From NCBI RefSeq assembly GCF_000006405.1, contig NW_003205535.1, forward strand, positions 6,076 to 59,471: a stretch of DNA of 53,396 nt. Reading direction: 5' to 3'. Shown here piece after piece: positions 21,977-32,500 of the stretch; the first letter of the stretch is position 1; each line of letters opens with the position of its first letter. A program made the position numbers and the translations under genes. The notes beneath the pieces were generated by a model. It worked only from the letters and a program-made list of their open reading frames with translations. It did not search any database and was not told the DNA's origin. This stretch comes from Perkinsus marinus ATCC 50983. Lineage: Eukaryota > Perkinsozoa > Perkinsida > Perkinsidae.

Positions 21977-22791
21977 ATGCCAGATAGTCGTGGTGATAGT
22001 ATTATAGATCTAGCACTTCCCGGGCTGTTCAAGTGGGTATGGCTGGGTGGCGTTATGGCGGTGGGGACAGCATTCATTCTACTGGCTGCACTCCACAGGA
22101 CCTTCTCGGATCTCATGATCACTTTCGCGGTGGGTTTGGTATGGTTACTCACGCCTTTGGCCCTTCTTATCATTACCCTTGCTCGACGGTATGGATTGAA
22201 ACAAGCCATTCGTTACCTCAATCTTGGATTGGCAGGCGAGGAAGCTGATGCAGCCTTTGAGGCAGCATCGAGAGTGCCGACACCAGAGGACAAGCAATCG
22301 TTCCTGGCTACGGCTAAGAACGCGTCGATGGTCACGCTGGCGACCACGGCTGGTGCTGAGGACCTGTGCCCGATATGTCTAGATGAGGAGGATATGGGAG
22401 ATCCATTGATAACATTGAGGTGTGGTCATGTATTCCATGAGAAGTGTATCGATTCGGTCATCGATACAGCATACGAGAAGATGTATGCTCCTAATTATCT
22501 GGGATTACCAATACTACCTCGTGATGAAGTGTTGAATATAGATGGGCGAGTTTACGTTACGGGCCGTTAACGTCGACGTTCACGGTTTACGGACGGAAAA
22601 AACGCGGAATTTACGGCCTGACGTAAACGGCGTTTACGCCACAGCTGCGCGCGCGTCAGCGCGCTCCTCGATTGAACCACCAACCTATTGTTCATTACTG
22701 CTCCACGCTAACCGCGATTCGAGATTCATTCACGGGATGTACCGCGACTGCTACAGTTTGTTTTGGAACATTCGCTCCTTTCCTAATGTCA

Positions 22792-23960
22792 ACTGGTGAA
22801 GTCTCTGTGGTTGCGATCGATGACCCTTTCCTTATGAAGTTCCCAGGGTGGGTCCGGGAGAAGTCCGACGATGGCGAATATGCCCGCTGTCCTAAATGTG
22901 GGAGACTCATTAAGATAAGTAAGAAGTCTTCCAGTGGTGTCAAGTATCACCAAAAGTCTTGCGGGAAAAGGAAGCGCAGCGATCCTAGCAAAACTGGGAA
23001 CAAGGAGAATCAAGCAGAGTGCAGAGAGGCGCTATATCAGTTTGTGGCCCACTCTGGCGTCCCGCTCTGCACCGTTGAGAATGAATACTTCAAACGCCTA
23101 CTACGGTGCTTGAATCCACATTTCGAGGCTCCTAGCCGCCGAGATCTAGTTCGTCAATTGCGAGACAGAGTCGCCAATCACGTGGAGATGGTGCAAAGTA
23201 ATTCAGCTACTCGGTCATGCTTGAACTGATCGCGTGGTTTGCTCTCAGAAAGGCTCGACGGAGTCTCTCAAATNNNNNNNNNNNNNNNNNNNNNNNNNNN
23301 NNNNNNNNNNNNNNNNNNNNNNNNNNNNNNNNNNNNNNNNNNNNNNNNNNNNNNNNNNNNNNNNNNNNNNNNNGTGCAGGTGGGCGCTCGCAGTTATGCC
23401 GGATCAAGGATCGTGTGCATGAGAGCTTGAACAACTACTTCAAGTTTTGCTTGATTGAAACGGACTCGGGCATTCTTCACCATGCCTGCGTGGCTGCATC
23501 CTATCTCCATCCTGCATTCGCCGATACGGAGGACGAGGACTCCGCTCAAGATTCTATCAGAAAATGTATGGCTTTCTTTGGCATCAGTGACAGTGCTCTT
23601 GACGCTGACGACTCCTCATCAACTAGTAGGCATGGGGTAGAGGGTACTTTGTTGGGTGCCCTCAATCGCAGAGATCTCAGGAGGACAACAACGGCGGTGA
23701 CGGGTTTGTCTCGCGAGTTGATCGCATATGAGCAGAGGTTGAGATCCGAGTCTGCCGTGCACTCGGATTTCCTCGGCTTCTGGGCAGGCTGCCCAGATTT
23801 GCCCATTCTCACTAAGGTTGCTGTTGCCCTCGCAACAATTCCTGGGAGTAGTTGCAGCTGCGAAGAGAGCTTCAGCTTAGCTGGATCTTTATCGAGAAGC
23901 AGAAGATCCAGATTATCTGACAGCACTTTACGTACCTTAATGCTTTTGAAGAGCCATTAG
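22792..23960 (+). CDS. hAT transposase (interrupted by assembly gap)
   Basis: Candidate start MSTGEVSVVAIDDPFL near 22786-22792, followed by the BED finger with the C-x2-C and H-x4-C zinc ligands. After the gap the frame to TAG 23960 carries an ESLNNYFKFC helix, an acidic stretch, LGFWAGCPDLPILTKVAVAL and the hATC motif. The DDE catalytic core should fall mostly in or near the missing stretch, so activity cannot be judged. A possible 35-nt GT...AG intron (GTCATGC...CTCTCAG) just before the gap would join the first half to sequence reading into the Ns. Confidence 0.7.
23274..23373. other. Assembly gap, 100 N
   Basis: Exactly 100 N, the usual placeholder for a gap of unknown size. It lies inside the repeated transposase, a typical place for assembly to fail. 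Confidence 0.98.
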
Positions 23961-24519
23961 CTCTGCTATCGGCCCTTAGTATTCTTTTAATCTGTGACAC
24001 ATATTATGTGTTAGCGTCCCATTGCTGTGTGTCTTTCTGGTCTTCCGTAGTTGTATAAGTGATATTATAGCATGATTTGCAGGAGTTGTTTCGCGTTTCT
24101 TTGAAGAAGATGTGTTCTAGCCAACTTCTAGTAACAAAAGCTAGAGAATCCGCCGTAAACCGTAAATCGCATCCGTAACCGTGAATTGAAATATTTTACG
24201 ACTCGTAAATCGTAACGGAATTCGTAATTTACGGCGATTTTGCCCATCTATAGTGTTGAACTCACTTCGCTGCCCTCTCTGCCGTTCCCAAATGACGGGG
24301 TTAGAGCACGATATCGAAGAGGGCAGTTCAGAGTCTGTTACAGCTTCGCCAGGTGAAACCGTCGGTGGCTATGGAAGCGCATCTGTTACTTCTCCTACTG
24401 GGAGACAGTTATCCAGAAGTGCCGGTGTCGCTGATTTGTCTGGTCTCCAAGAGTTCAATGTGTCTCATTCGCCGAATGCGGTGCCGACCCCTGCCTTCCC
24501 AGCTGTTATACAGTTGTGA

Positions 24520-25100
24520 GCGATTTTACCAGTCGGTACCCCTTTGTAGAGTGACCATCGAGAGCTAGCCTTCGATCGAGAACTTGTATTCGCACATACT
24601 ATTCAGATATTCTATCAGTCCCTTTGAGACTATTCTTAGTGGTGAGTTGCTGGCTCATCCCTCAGTTGTCATCTGGGCAAGATCGAGTCGACTGTCCAAC
24701 TCTATTCGCACAGGTCTGCTTGTCTAAGCTACACGTGGTTGAAGAACCCGTCACTGTATGGAAGATGCACGTTCCTACTCGATTGGTTCCAGAAACTTGA
24801 TAGCATTCTTCTCCTATATAGTTTTCTCAGAATTATATATACGTCTATAGCAATCTGCAGAGCACATTGTCTCTGTAGATGTTTACTTGCCATCTCATCT
24901 GCCTGCTAGTTCTAGCAAGTCGGATATAACCACGGGGAGATTCTGTGCATATTCTGATGTGACTCGCTGCTCCTCGGGGTATGTTGTTGGTTGCTTCAAC
25001 AACAGCCGCGTTTGGGTAGTCCCCCCGTTTCGCTTTTCATAGAGGGGTTGAGTTGAGTAAGCTCGGATTATAATAGGCTAGGGTGAGTACAGGTCACCAA
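24520..25100. other. Intergenic
   Basis: Between the RING cluster and KAP3, both on the plus strand. No gene or repeat recognised. Confidence 0.45.
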
Positions 25101-28100
25101 ATGCCCCGGACAGTGAAAAAGATACGGCTCAAAGGGCTGGAGCTAAAGGCTGAGGAGAGTACTATTGTTATTAACTATGTTCAAGATGCCTGCCTGATGG
25201 ATGAGGATGGCCGAGTCACCTCCACAGAGAGCACGCCTGGTAATGTTATACACACATTCTCGATCTCACTGGGATAACATTTTCACTGCGGCGGAATCCT
25301 AGATCGAAAATGGCATATCTGCCCCTGAGTTGGCTCGGGGCGGACGTCGCTTTGATCGCTGGAGTGATTTCGATTCGGGAAAAAATCGAGAGGGACTGAA
25401 TTGAAGAGGTGACGATGAAATTGAGCGTGTGTACAAGTCTCCATTGATTGCATGAGGACGGTCTCAGCACCTCGCTTGGATGGATTGATCCTACTAGGGT
25501 GTAGTCTGGGTGGTATAGCTGCCCCAATCGGAGAAATTGGTTTTACTAGGGTATAGTTTGGGGTGGCATAGCTGCCCCACTCGGAGGAATTAGTTTAACT
25601 AGGGTATAGTTTATGGTGGCATAGCTGCCCCACTCGGAGGAATTGGTTTAAATAGGGTATAGTTTGGGGTGGCATAGCTGCCCCAATCGAAGGAATCGAT
25701 TTTACTAGGGTATAGTTTGGGGTGGCATAGCTGCCCCATCCGAAGAAGTTAGTTCGTCTAGGATCTAGCATGGGTTGGCATAGCTGCCCCACTCAGAGAA
25801 GTTTATTATACTAAGGTGTAGCATAGGTTGGCATAGCTGCCCCGCCTAGTAAGGTTGAATTTCTCCAGAAGATAATGAGGCTGATAAGGTGTAGATTCCG
25901 TATCATACTTGAAATGCATTGGAGAGAAGTCTTGTGCGAAGACCAGAGGCGGTGGCATAGCTGCCCCTCTCGGAAAAATCGATGTCCGAGAGTAAATCTC
26001 GGGGTGGCATAGCTGCCCCGCTTTGAGAAAAGGTGTAGACACTTCACCTTCTCTGAAAAAATGCAGTCGGGAAGAATTTTTTTTGCCAAGGGCAGAGGTC
26101 GGTCAGAGTTCGGCATGTTGGGGTTGACCTCGAGACAAAGGCTGATCAAGTTATGCAGGCAGCTAGCAAGTAGGGGAGGTATTAAGGGGGTCCTACTAAT
26201 AGATGTCCTAGGTATATATTGCCAAAGCATCGAGAGGAACTTATACGGTTGTTGGGGAATCTGAGAACTTACCAGGGGTCTAAAGACAGGCCGGTGAGCA
26301 TTGGTAATACGAGACAAGAAAGCTTCAGACAGCAACAGGTTGGTCGGGGAGAGAGTTGAGTAGAGTAGAGAGCCGATGTGGGACAGGTCTATGTCACATA
26401 CTGATGTTGCTCTGCAGATACTCCCAGCTGAGGAAGAGGCTGCCAGTTACTACGAAATGGTAGGACGAGAGCCCACCAATGCCTGTCTATCCTTCACTGT
26501 AGATATTCCGCTCCCTGCCAGAGGCAAACCCCAACTCAATCGAGATGTAGCATGTCAACTATAGGCCTTTCAAACAGCAACGATAGGTATAAGGATAAGC
26601 TATATGAGGACGCGGTGGAGGAAAAGCTGATCGGGGCTCGTTATTTTCTTAGGTCTGCTTTCGAGCCGGACGAATGTTACTAACCTGTTTTAGGCTATGT
26701 GTGGATCCATGTACCCTTGCGTATATTGCCCATCAGGCGATGAGTACTGTAGGAGGCCAGGATGGATTCAATTGTAAAAGTCTCGGGACTCTAATAATGG
26801 ACCTTGAATCTTACGCTCTCGCATAGCCTGGGTGGTGCCTCACCGGTCCTGAAGGTACCTGGCTCACGGTGTTGGCGAGAGTGCTCAGGGAGGAGTCGGT
26901 GGGTCTCTTTGACTTACCAACTACTATCAGTAATACAATAGCGCCATCCATAGCTCGCATCCGGCAATCTAGTAGCAATGAACTGGAATGAGCGTACCCA
27001 ATAGATAACAGTAGTTGCCGCATCGGTAGGTAGGGTTCTATGGTGAGAGTTTGAGATACGCATTTTCTGTGCACCAGCGAACTCGGCTCTGTCAGGGAGT
27101 GGCGCATCATCAGGTGCATGCTTCCTCTGCCTGTCCACTTATTCTGTCCTTCACCCGTTACTGGCGGCTTACCAGTGTGGTGGTATCACTCTACGATTGG
27201 TGGAGCACGAGGTTCGAGAACGGGCCAGGGCCCTCAAACAAGGGGTATGGAAGCGGGAAAGACATCGGCAGTTTTTATCCTATCGTAAACAGCGATATAA
27301 CGGGTATGGTTGTGGAGTCTTAGTCCCCTAAAGATCTCCATCGTACTAACAGAACTTTTCCCTCGGTCTGTTTCCAGTCAACTCCAGTGTAAAGGGGTGG
27401 TCTGCTCCTTAGGTGGACCAGTGTCGGCTCGCATGCGATGCTCCAGGCTTAACGAGAGAGGAACGCAAAGTGATGAAACAAAACAAACTGCTGCGAATAG
27501 CTCTGTTGACGCTATTTCATCTCGCTGAGGACGTCATAGTCGAACGTAGTAGCTTGGCAGTAGGGCTACGAACATGGTAATCACGCAGAGAAGATGGTGA
27601 ATGGGAAACTGCCAAGTCTTATTGCCGGGCTCTTGGATCGAACCTGGGAGCCTCTACTGAAAGTGTGCCTGGTATTTCTCAAGAAGCTATCTGTCTTCCG
27701 GGAGGCTAAGGACCAGATGGTGGAAGCTGGAGTAGTGTCGTCGTCACGTTGGCTGTCGTAGGAGGGTTGTCTCTAGGTGCTCCGATCCCTGGTCGCTAAC
27801 TGTGTGATGAGGCATGAGTCGGGAACTACACGAGTGCTGGCCTTGCATGTGCTGATGGAAATTGAAAGGGGCTTATAGACGTCACCATTGAATTCGTGTA
27901 TATCACATGAGTTCGAAGAAGTTGCAATGTTCCATCACCTATTCGGGACTAGTTCTTAGGCGATTGTCGTTAAAATACATCCTGGGAATAAGGGGGCTGT
28001 TTCAGCCTTTGAAGTGATACGTTATTATGGTTGTGAGTGAAAGGCTTAGAGCGGAGCTGTTGCACTCGGCAGGTCCTCTATAATCTATCCTTCGACCCAA

Positions 28101-29916
28101 TTGTGCGTAACTCACTATCGGAAAGTGGCGTTATGATGGCCTTGGTTGGTATCTTGAGAGAGCAGCCAAGCTGCCGACAGCTGGTCCTCAGGCTTCTGTA
28201 ATAAGTTATTAGTAATTAGTAATAAGAAATCAGTTATTATATAGTTATGACTAATAACTATATAATAAATGCTGGGCCCGGGGATCGAACCTGCGCCCTA
28301 TCATAGATATCATTTGTCCTTCGATGATCGTTGCAAGTCCGAGCTTTGCTTTTGTGAGGACTTCATACCGATGCTGCTACAGCTGGTTGTGCAATCTCCC
28401 GAACCTAGAGTGGGGGTGGACCTCATGGCTGTGGGTCTCCATCGGACCTCTTTTGAATCTTATCGGACCTCCCTCCGCTAGGTGCTGGTGAACATGTCGA
28501 CTCATCAGCGTAGTGCTCAGATGATGCTCCAGTCAGGGTTATGGCCAGAGCTAGTGTGTCCCTTACATGGTATTGACTCTCAGTTTCACTATGCAGGTAC
28601 ATAGGGCTATCAAGTACAGCGATGCCCTTGTGTTGAAGGTAATGCGAAATGCGAGCAGTCATGGAAGGGATCTGCAGGAGCTTTTCTGTGAAGTGAGAGG
28701 CGGTTTGGTGTAGTCTGGCGAGGCCCATTGTAGGTGCTGAGCAACTCTGCGTTATCGCACTGGACGGTCGAGCTTGTTCGCTTGGCTCGTCGCTGTAGTA
28801 ACGGTAAGAGTAGTGGACAAGACAGGAGGGACGGAGGGGCGGACGTAGTGGTCGAGGTAGCAGCCTTATGCTCTCAGTTGGTCTCGGCATCGCACTATCG
28901 TAGTTCCATATTCCTGTGAAGTTGATTTATACAGGTATTGGGGTTACTAGCCAACTTCACAACATCGGGTACCGGGATAGACTGGGCGGAGCTCTGCTCG
29001 ATAGATGACAACGGCTTCCTGTTGGACCTCTTGACAGATCAGCTCATGCCGGGCTTCACGGGGGATGATGTCCTCCTAGAGAGTGTCATGGTCGTTGGAG
29101 TAGGTTCCTGTATACCACATTCCGCTTCTGACTGCACCTTGTGAATGAGTGTACCGTAACCAGGTGATAGCCTCCTGTCCGGACCCCGAGGTGGGGGGAC
29201 GACTATGTGATAACCCACTTCTGATAAGGCGTCTTATAGACTTGCTCACTGCTAAGCAGGAGGACGATGATATTGTAGGCATATGACTTTGGTGAGGATC
29301 ACCTGGGCAATAGGTTCTACAATTGCTTTGGACATTTTCTATGCTGTTGACGAATTCTGAGGTTTCCGAGATGGTCCTCGAAACTGAAGATGGTCAAGTG
29401 GGATGGAGGGCCGCCGCCGCCGCGTATCGGTCCACCTCATGTGGCGTATGTAGGTGGTGCACTATATGCTCGAGTTGGTGCACGACACTAACCCTATGAT
29501 AGCGAGGCAGGCATCGATAGCTCTAGGCATTGTAGCTGAGTTGGAAATGAAACGAATGAAACGGGTAACGTTATCAGTACATGGAGGTCAAAGGGAGTTC
29601 TGCAGACTTGTGCTGAAGATGTTCGTGCGGCCAGCAGCTTGTTCGGCAAGGTTCGACAAGCGCGCTTTGAGGCGCATAATCAGAGGTAAGATGCGTCCTC
29701 GTCAGTGGGATGAGGCGCTTCAGGTGGATGGCCGAGGTTGATGGTGGTGAAGAGTCCGCTGACAGTGGAACTGATTATTCTGGAGAGGGAATAAGTCGGC
29801 CTCTCGAGAATGATAATATTTTGGTTGTTATGGCAGTCTCCACTGGAAGCGACGAAAGGGATATGTATTTCATGCGCCACAACTTGGCCTTCGCGGATAC
29901 TTTGAATGATCGGTAG
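25101..29916 (+). CDS. KAP3: Kinesin-associated protein KAP3 (kinesin-2 accessory subunit), many exons
   Basis: Starts at ATG 25101 (MPRTVKKIRLKGLELKAEES) and continues TIVINYVQD, the KAP3 N-terminus. Further exons, in order, match the armadillo-repeat body: DKLYEDAVEEKLIGARYFLR (to 26652), LARVLREESV, HPLLAAYQCGGITLRLVEHE, KVMKQNKLLRIALLTLFHLA then EDVIVER, LLKVCLVFLKKLSVFREAKD, VLYNLSFDPIVRNSL, YHLSFDDRCKSELCF, DALVLKVMRNASSHG, LGLLANFTTSGTGIDW, LIDLLTAKQEDDDIV, MLELVHDTNP, and finally ARFEAHNQRW followed by an acidic tail. Joins checked: 26459/26522 in phase 0, 26652/26694, and a 38-nt intron near 29690. Intron 1, from 25240, is about 1 kb and holds a minisatellite; the exon after it is not certain. 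KAP3 links kinesin-2 motors to cargo in cilia and flagella. The exact C-terminus is tentative. Confidence 0.88.
25490..26030 (+). repeat. ~53-bp minisatellite (family M53) in KAP3 intron 1
   Basis: Unit: GGGTATAGTTTGGGGTGGCA, then TAGCTGCCCCACTCGGAGGA, then ATTGGTTTTACTA. About seven diverged copies run from 25490 to 25850, with two more at 25950-26030 after an unrelated stretch. The core GGCATAGCTGCCCC is shared with the array at 43.6-44.5 kb. Confidence 0.92.
28282..28291 (-). other. tRNA B-box-like core in a KAP3 intron
   Basis: GGTTCGATCC read on the minus strand, inside the AT-rich KAP3 intron at about 28196-28308. No cloverleaf can be drawn around it. Confidence 0.4.
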
Positions 29917-31018
29917 GGCTTCGCTCCGCTAAGGAGTAAAGGGTGTTTGTCAGGCTGTGGGGTGACGAGGGTGATGGAATGTACAGTCTGGGGTCGTCGT
30001 CGTCATCAGGAGGAGGAGGACATGTTACGTATCTGTGATGTCAGTTGATCGCTGTTGTTGTTATAGTCACTACAATTCGTGGGGGAGGGGGACGCTGAAG
30101 GACCTTTGAGCGTAGAGCAGTGTAGTAGTGGTGGTGAATAGATCTGTATGTATCTGTTGTGTTGAGATGCTGAAGGGTTGAAGTGCTGTTAGTTGGTTAT
30201 GTGATAATGACGTTTGCAAAGAGAGGCGACCAAGTTTCCAAAAGTTCCCCCTTTCCACTAACGCTGCGCTGAGGTCTTCTGTCATCACGCGGACGGTCTT
30301 ATTGAGGGCTTTCGTGTGGCTCAGTCGATTAGCTCTGTCCTATATAACGGCAGCGACAAGGCAATGGACTCCACCTTTGTGAAAATAATATCACTGCTAA
30401 GGATATCTACCCATGGCCTCCATCCTCATCCAAGAGTCGTTGTACTGAGTGAGCATGCACATGTTGTTCTCCTGTGCATCGTGATGTTGATTTTCGTGTT
30501 ATTAACCTTTCTAGACTGTGCTTGGCCTTGCGTTCAGACATTTATCGGGACAATATCGAGGGCGTTTGATCGTTCAGTATGGCCAAGCGCTATTGAGATT
30601 ATATCTGATGCCCACGTGGTCTAAGAAATTCCGTTCAATTTTCTGTGAACAGATTTACAAGAGTCAATTACAGTGTCGTAAAATATGCACGCGGTCAATT
30701 AAATGTGTCGGGGACAATGTGAGGAAATTTTGGAAAATTTCTGTACACTTCAATGCTAACTCATGTATAAACTCCTAAAATGGTTGAGGAAGTTCTTGAG
30801 CTCAGGTGAGGGAAGCGAGTATATATTCCAACATTGGTCGATTATGATGCTACCGCCTCCTATGATGAGAATTCGACTGTTGCTATGGACGTATCCACCC
30901 AGCTTTCGAAATCCATCATATCTCTTCTCACAGTTCTCAAGCCTCTGACACTTAGTGTTCGATAGCTCTGCTTTAGCCCGTAATTGTGCTGAACTGTCAG
31001 TTCCTGCTTTTCCACACT
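29917..31018. other. Intergenic with one dispersed-repeat copy
   Basis: Holds repeat copy E (30675-30830). A plus frame at 30316-30624 has one hydrophobic stretch (VVLLCIVMLIFVLLTFLDC) but no other support. Confidence 0.4.
30675..30830 (+). repeat. Dispersed ~200-bp repeat, copy E
   Basis: Runs from GTAAAATATGCACGCGGTCA to GAGCTCAGGTGAGGGAAGC then GAGTATATATTCCAAC, about 190 bp upstream of the protease start. Somewhat shortened in the middle. Confidence 0.75.
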
Positions 31019-32500
31019 ATGAAAGCGTCCCTCTTAGTGTTGGCACTCTCCTCCACAGAGTTCGTCTCAGGATCAGTTCGAGTGCAGCTCACGAAGAAAC
31101 GAAGCCCGCATCCAGCGATCCGGAACGAGCATAGGGTTCCGTTGCATCATTTTAAAGTGCGGTTGTTTAACCCCGACGAGTCCAGTCTGGGGGCGAACTC
31201 AGCGCCCTCAGTAGAGGTGCCCGTTGTGGAAAGTGGTATGGTGGGCAATTTTAGCTACTATGTTGAACCTATTCTCAACTTGGCCAATTTGCAGTACTAC
31301 GGACCCATCACTGTTGGGACTCCTGAACAGGCTCTTACCGTCCAATTCGATACTGGTTCTAGTGACCTGTGGGTACCACAAACGATGTATGATTACCACA
31401 CCTCGCAAACATCTTCAAGCTCGACAACGCAGAGGGTGCTGGAGTACGGCAAGGGCGCGGTGTTTGGCAATTTGACCAATGACAGAGTGTGTCTGGGCCT
31501 CTCTGGTGAACTCTGTATATCGGGACAGAACTTCATCTTGGCCTCGGCACAACGCGATATGAACATGCGGTTTTTTGACGGAATTCTGGGTCTTGCTTGG
31601 CCCGGTCTATCTCGTACGGGAACGACAGTCTTGGAACACCTGAGTGAAATCATGGACTACCCGCTCATTTCCTTCTCATTCACTGACGATCCTATTTTTA
31701 CAATGTCTCTCGGAAGCACGGTCACTTTTGGTGCTATCGAAGAGGAGAATTACCGTAAAGGTACCTTTACATGGGCGCCAGTCGTGGGGAATCTCTGGTG
31801 GTCTATCGAGGTCAGCATTGGAGTACTGTCACCACCGTCGAAGGCATCACCTAAGTCTATTGGCAGTGCTAGCAATTCGACGCCGGACTCGGGCTCAGTG
31901 ATGATCTCGAATCAGCAAGCAGCGCTCGATACAGGCACATCGTACATCACTGTGCCAAGGAACGTATTCCTACCGTTGCTCACTGCACTGGTCCCTCATG
32001 AAGTGTTGATGACTTGCAGTGTGCTCTTACCAGGCGGCTTTCTTACATGTCCGTGTGGGGCTCAGAATAGCGCGGGAACTATGGTGATCATCATACAGGG
32101 CATGCGATACACTGTCACGCCGACTGACTACTTCACCTTACCGACGCCACAGAATGAGTGCATGATTGAGTTGCAGATGAGTCCTGATGGATTACCTATA
32201 ATACTAGGCGACACTTTTCTTAAGAAGCACTATACTGTTTTCGATGCTAAGGAGAGGCGTGTTGGAGTGGCGGTATCAGCCTATGGTGGTGTCTTTGGTG
32301 ATCTCGATGGGAGTCGAAGTTCAATGCCGATCAGGGAAAAAGAGAACTCGGTTGACAGCTCCTATCGGCTCTTCGGGGTTGTCCTCGTCACTGTACTGCT
32401 CGTACTCAGTGCCGCTTACCTGGTCCCTCGCTTCGTGAGCCGATTCACTCACCGATCAGCTCTGAAGCGTCCTCTGCTCGAGACAACCGATGCACGATAA
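31019..32500 (+). CDS. Pepsin-family aspartic protease with C-terminal membrane anchor, 493 aa
   Basis: Single exon. MKASLLVLALSSTEFVSGS is a likely signal peptide. A propeptide follows, then the mature start QYYGPITVGTPEQ and the first catalytic motif FDTGSSDLWVP (Asp about residue 111). The second catalytic motif is ALDTGTSYITVP (Asp about residue 304). ILGDTFLKKHYTVFD is the conserved pepsin C-lobe motif. A hydrophobic helix (VVLVTVLLVLSAAYLVP) near residues 455-475 and a short basic tail make it a type I membrane protein, as in some plasmepsins and other endomembrane aspartic proteases. Both Asp residues are present, so it looks active. Likely site: secretory or lysosome-like compartment or cell surface (inference). 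Start chosen at the ATG that directly precedes the signal peptide. Confidence 0.92.
   Translation: MKASLLVLALSSTEFVSGSVRVQLTKKRSPHPAIRNEHRVPLHHFKVRLFNPDESSLGANSAPSVEVPVVESGMVGNFSYYVEPILNLANLQYYGPITVGTPEQALTVQFDTGSSDLWVPQTMYDYHTSQTSSSSTTQRVLEYGKGAVFGNLTNDRVCLGLSGELCISGQNFILASAQRDMNMRFFDGILGLAWPGLSRTGTTVLEHLSEIMDYPLISFSFTDDPIFTMSLGSTVTFGAIEEENYRKGTFTWAPVVGNLWWSIEVSIGVLSPPSKASPKSIGSASNSTPDSGSVMISNQQAALDTGTSYITVPRNVFLPLLTALVPHEVLMTCSVLLPGGFLTCPCGAQNSAGTMVIIIQGMRYTVTPTDYFTLPTPQNECMIELQMSPDGLPIILGDTFLKKHYTVFDAKERRVGVAVSAYGGVFGDLDGSRSSMPIREKENSVDSSYRLFGVVLVTVLLVLSAAYLVPRFVSRFTHRSALKRPLLETTDAR

Larger units (their letters stand above)
22537..24252 (+). mobile_element. hAT-family DNA transposon with BED finger and hATC dimerisation domain
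   Basis: Flanked by a perfect 8-bp target duplication GTGTTGAA (22529-22536 and 24253-24260), the hAT hallmark. Terminal inverted repeats begin TATAGATGGGC at both ends (11 bp perfect). The subterminal zones are full of TTTACGG/CGTAAA words, as hAT transposases prefer. Inside, a BED-type zinc finger reads RCPKCGRLIKI...YHQKSCGKRK (about 22885-22975), and the C-terminal dimerisation region reads SSCSCEESFSLAGSLSRSRR near 23845-23905. A 100-N gap lies within the transposase, so its true length is unknown. The first half (22672-23229) stops just before the gap and the second runs in another frame, so an intron or a break lies there. Confidence 0.92.
21977..24519 (+). pseudogene. Membrane RING E3 ligase, paralog 3 of 3, split by a hAT transposon
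   Basis: Two coding parts, 21977-22536 and 24261-24519, flank a DNA transposon. Apart from the insertion the reading is intact and would give 272 aa: MPDSRGDS start, membrane segments (VWLGGVMAVGTAFILLAALH and MITFAVGLVWLLTPLALLII), PTPEDKQSFL linker, RING with CPICLDEEDMGD and CGHVFHEKC, and CPLC after the insertion point. The transposon sits between the sixth and seventh zinc ligands, so the interrupted copy cannot form the RING unless the element is removed. The absence of other damage suggests the insertion is young. The tail ends NAVPTPAFPAVIQL. Confidence 0.85.

Noticed and set aside
23274-23373. N-run read as coding residues in several frames
   Set aside because: It is an assembly placeholder of exactly 100 N; frames crossing it carry no evidence.
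27630-27645. B-box-like TTGGATCGAACCTGGGAG suggesting a tRNA-derived element
   Set aside because: It is coding sequence of a KAP3 exon (reads LLDRTWEPLLKVCL), so the resemblance is chance.
28423-28890. Minus-strand open frame of 155 codons
   Set aside because: The plus strand here carries KAP3 exons (DALVLKVMRNASSHG and others) with matching splice phases; the minus frame is antisense shadow.
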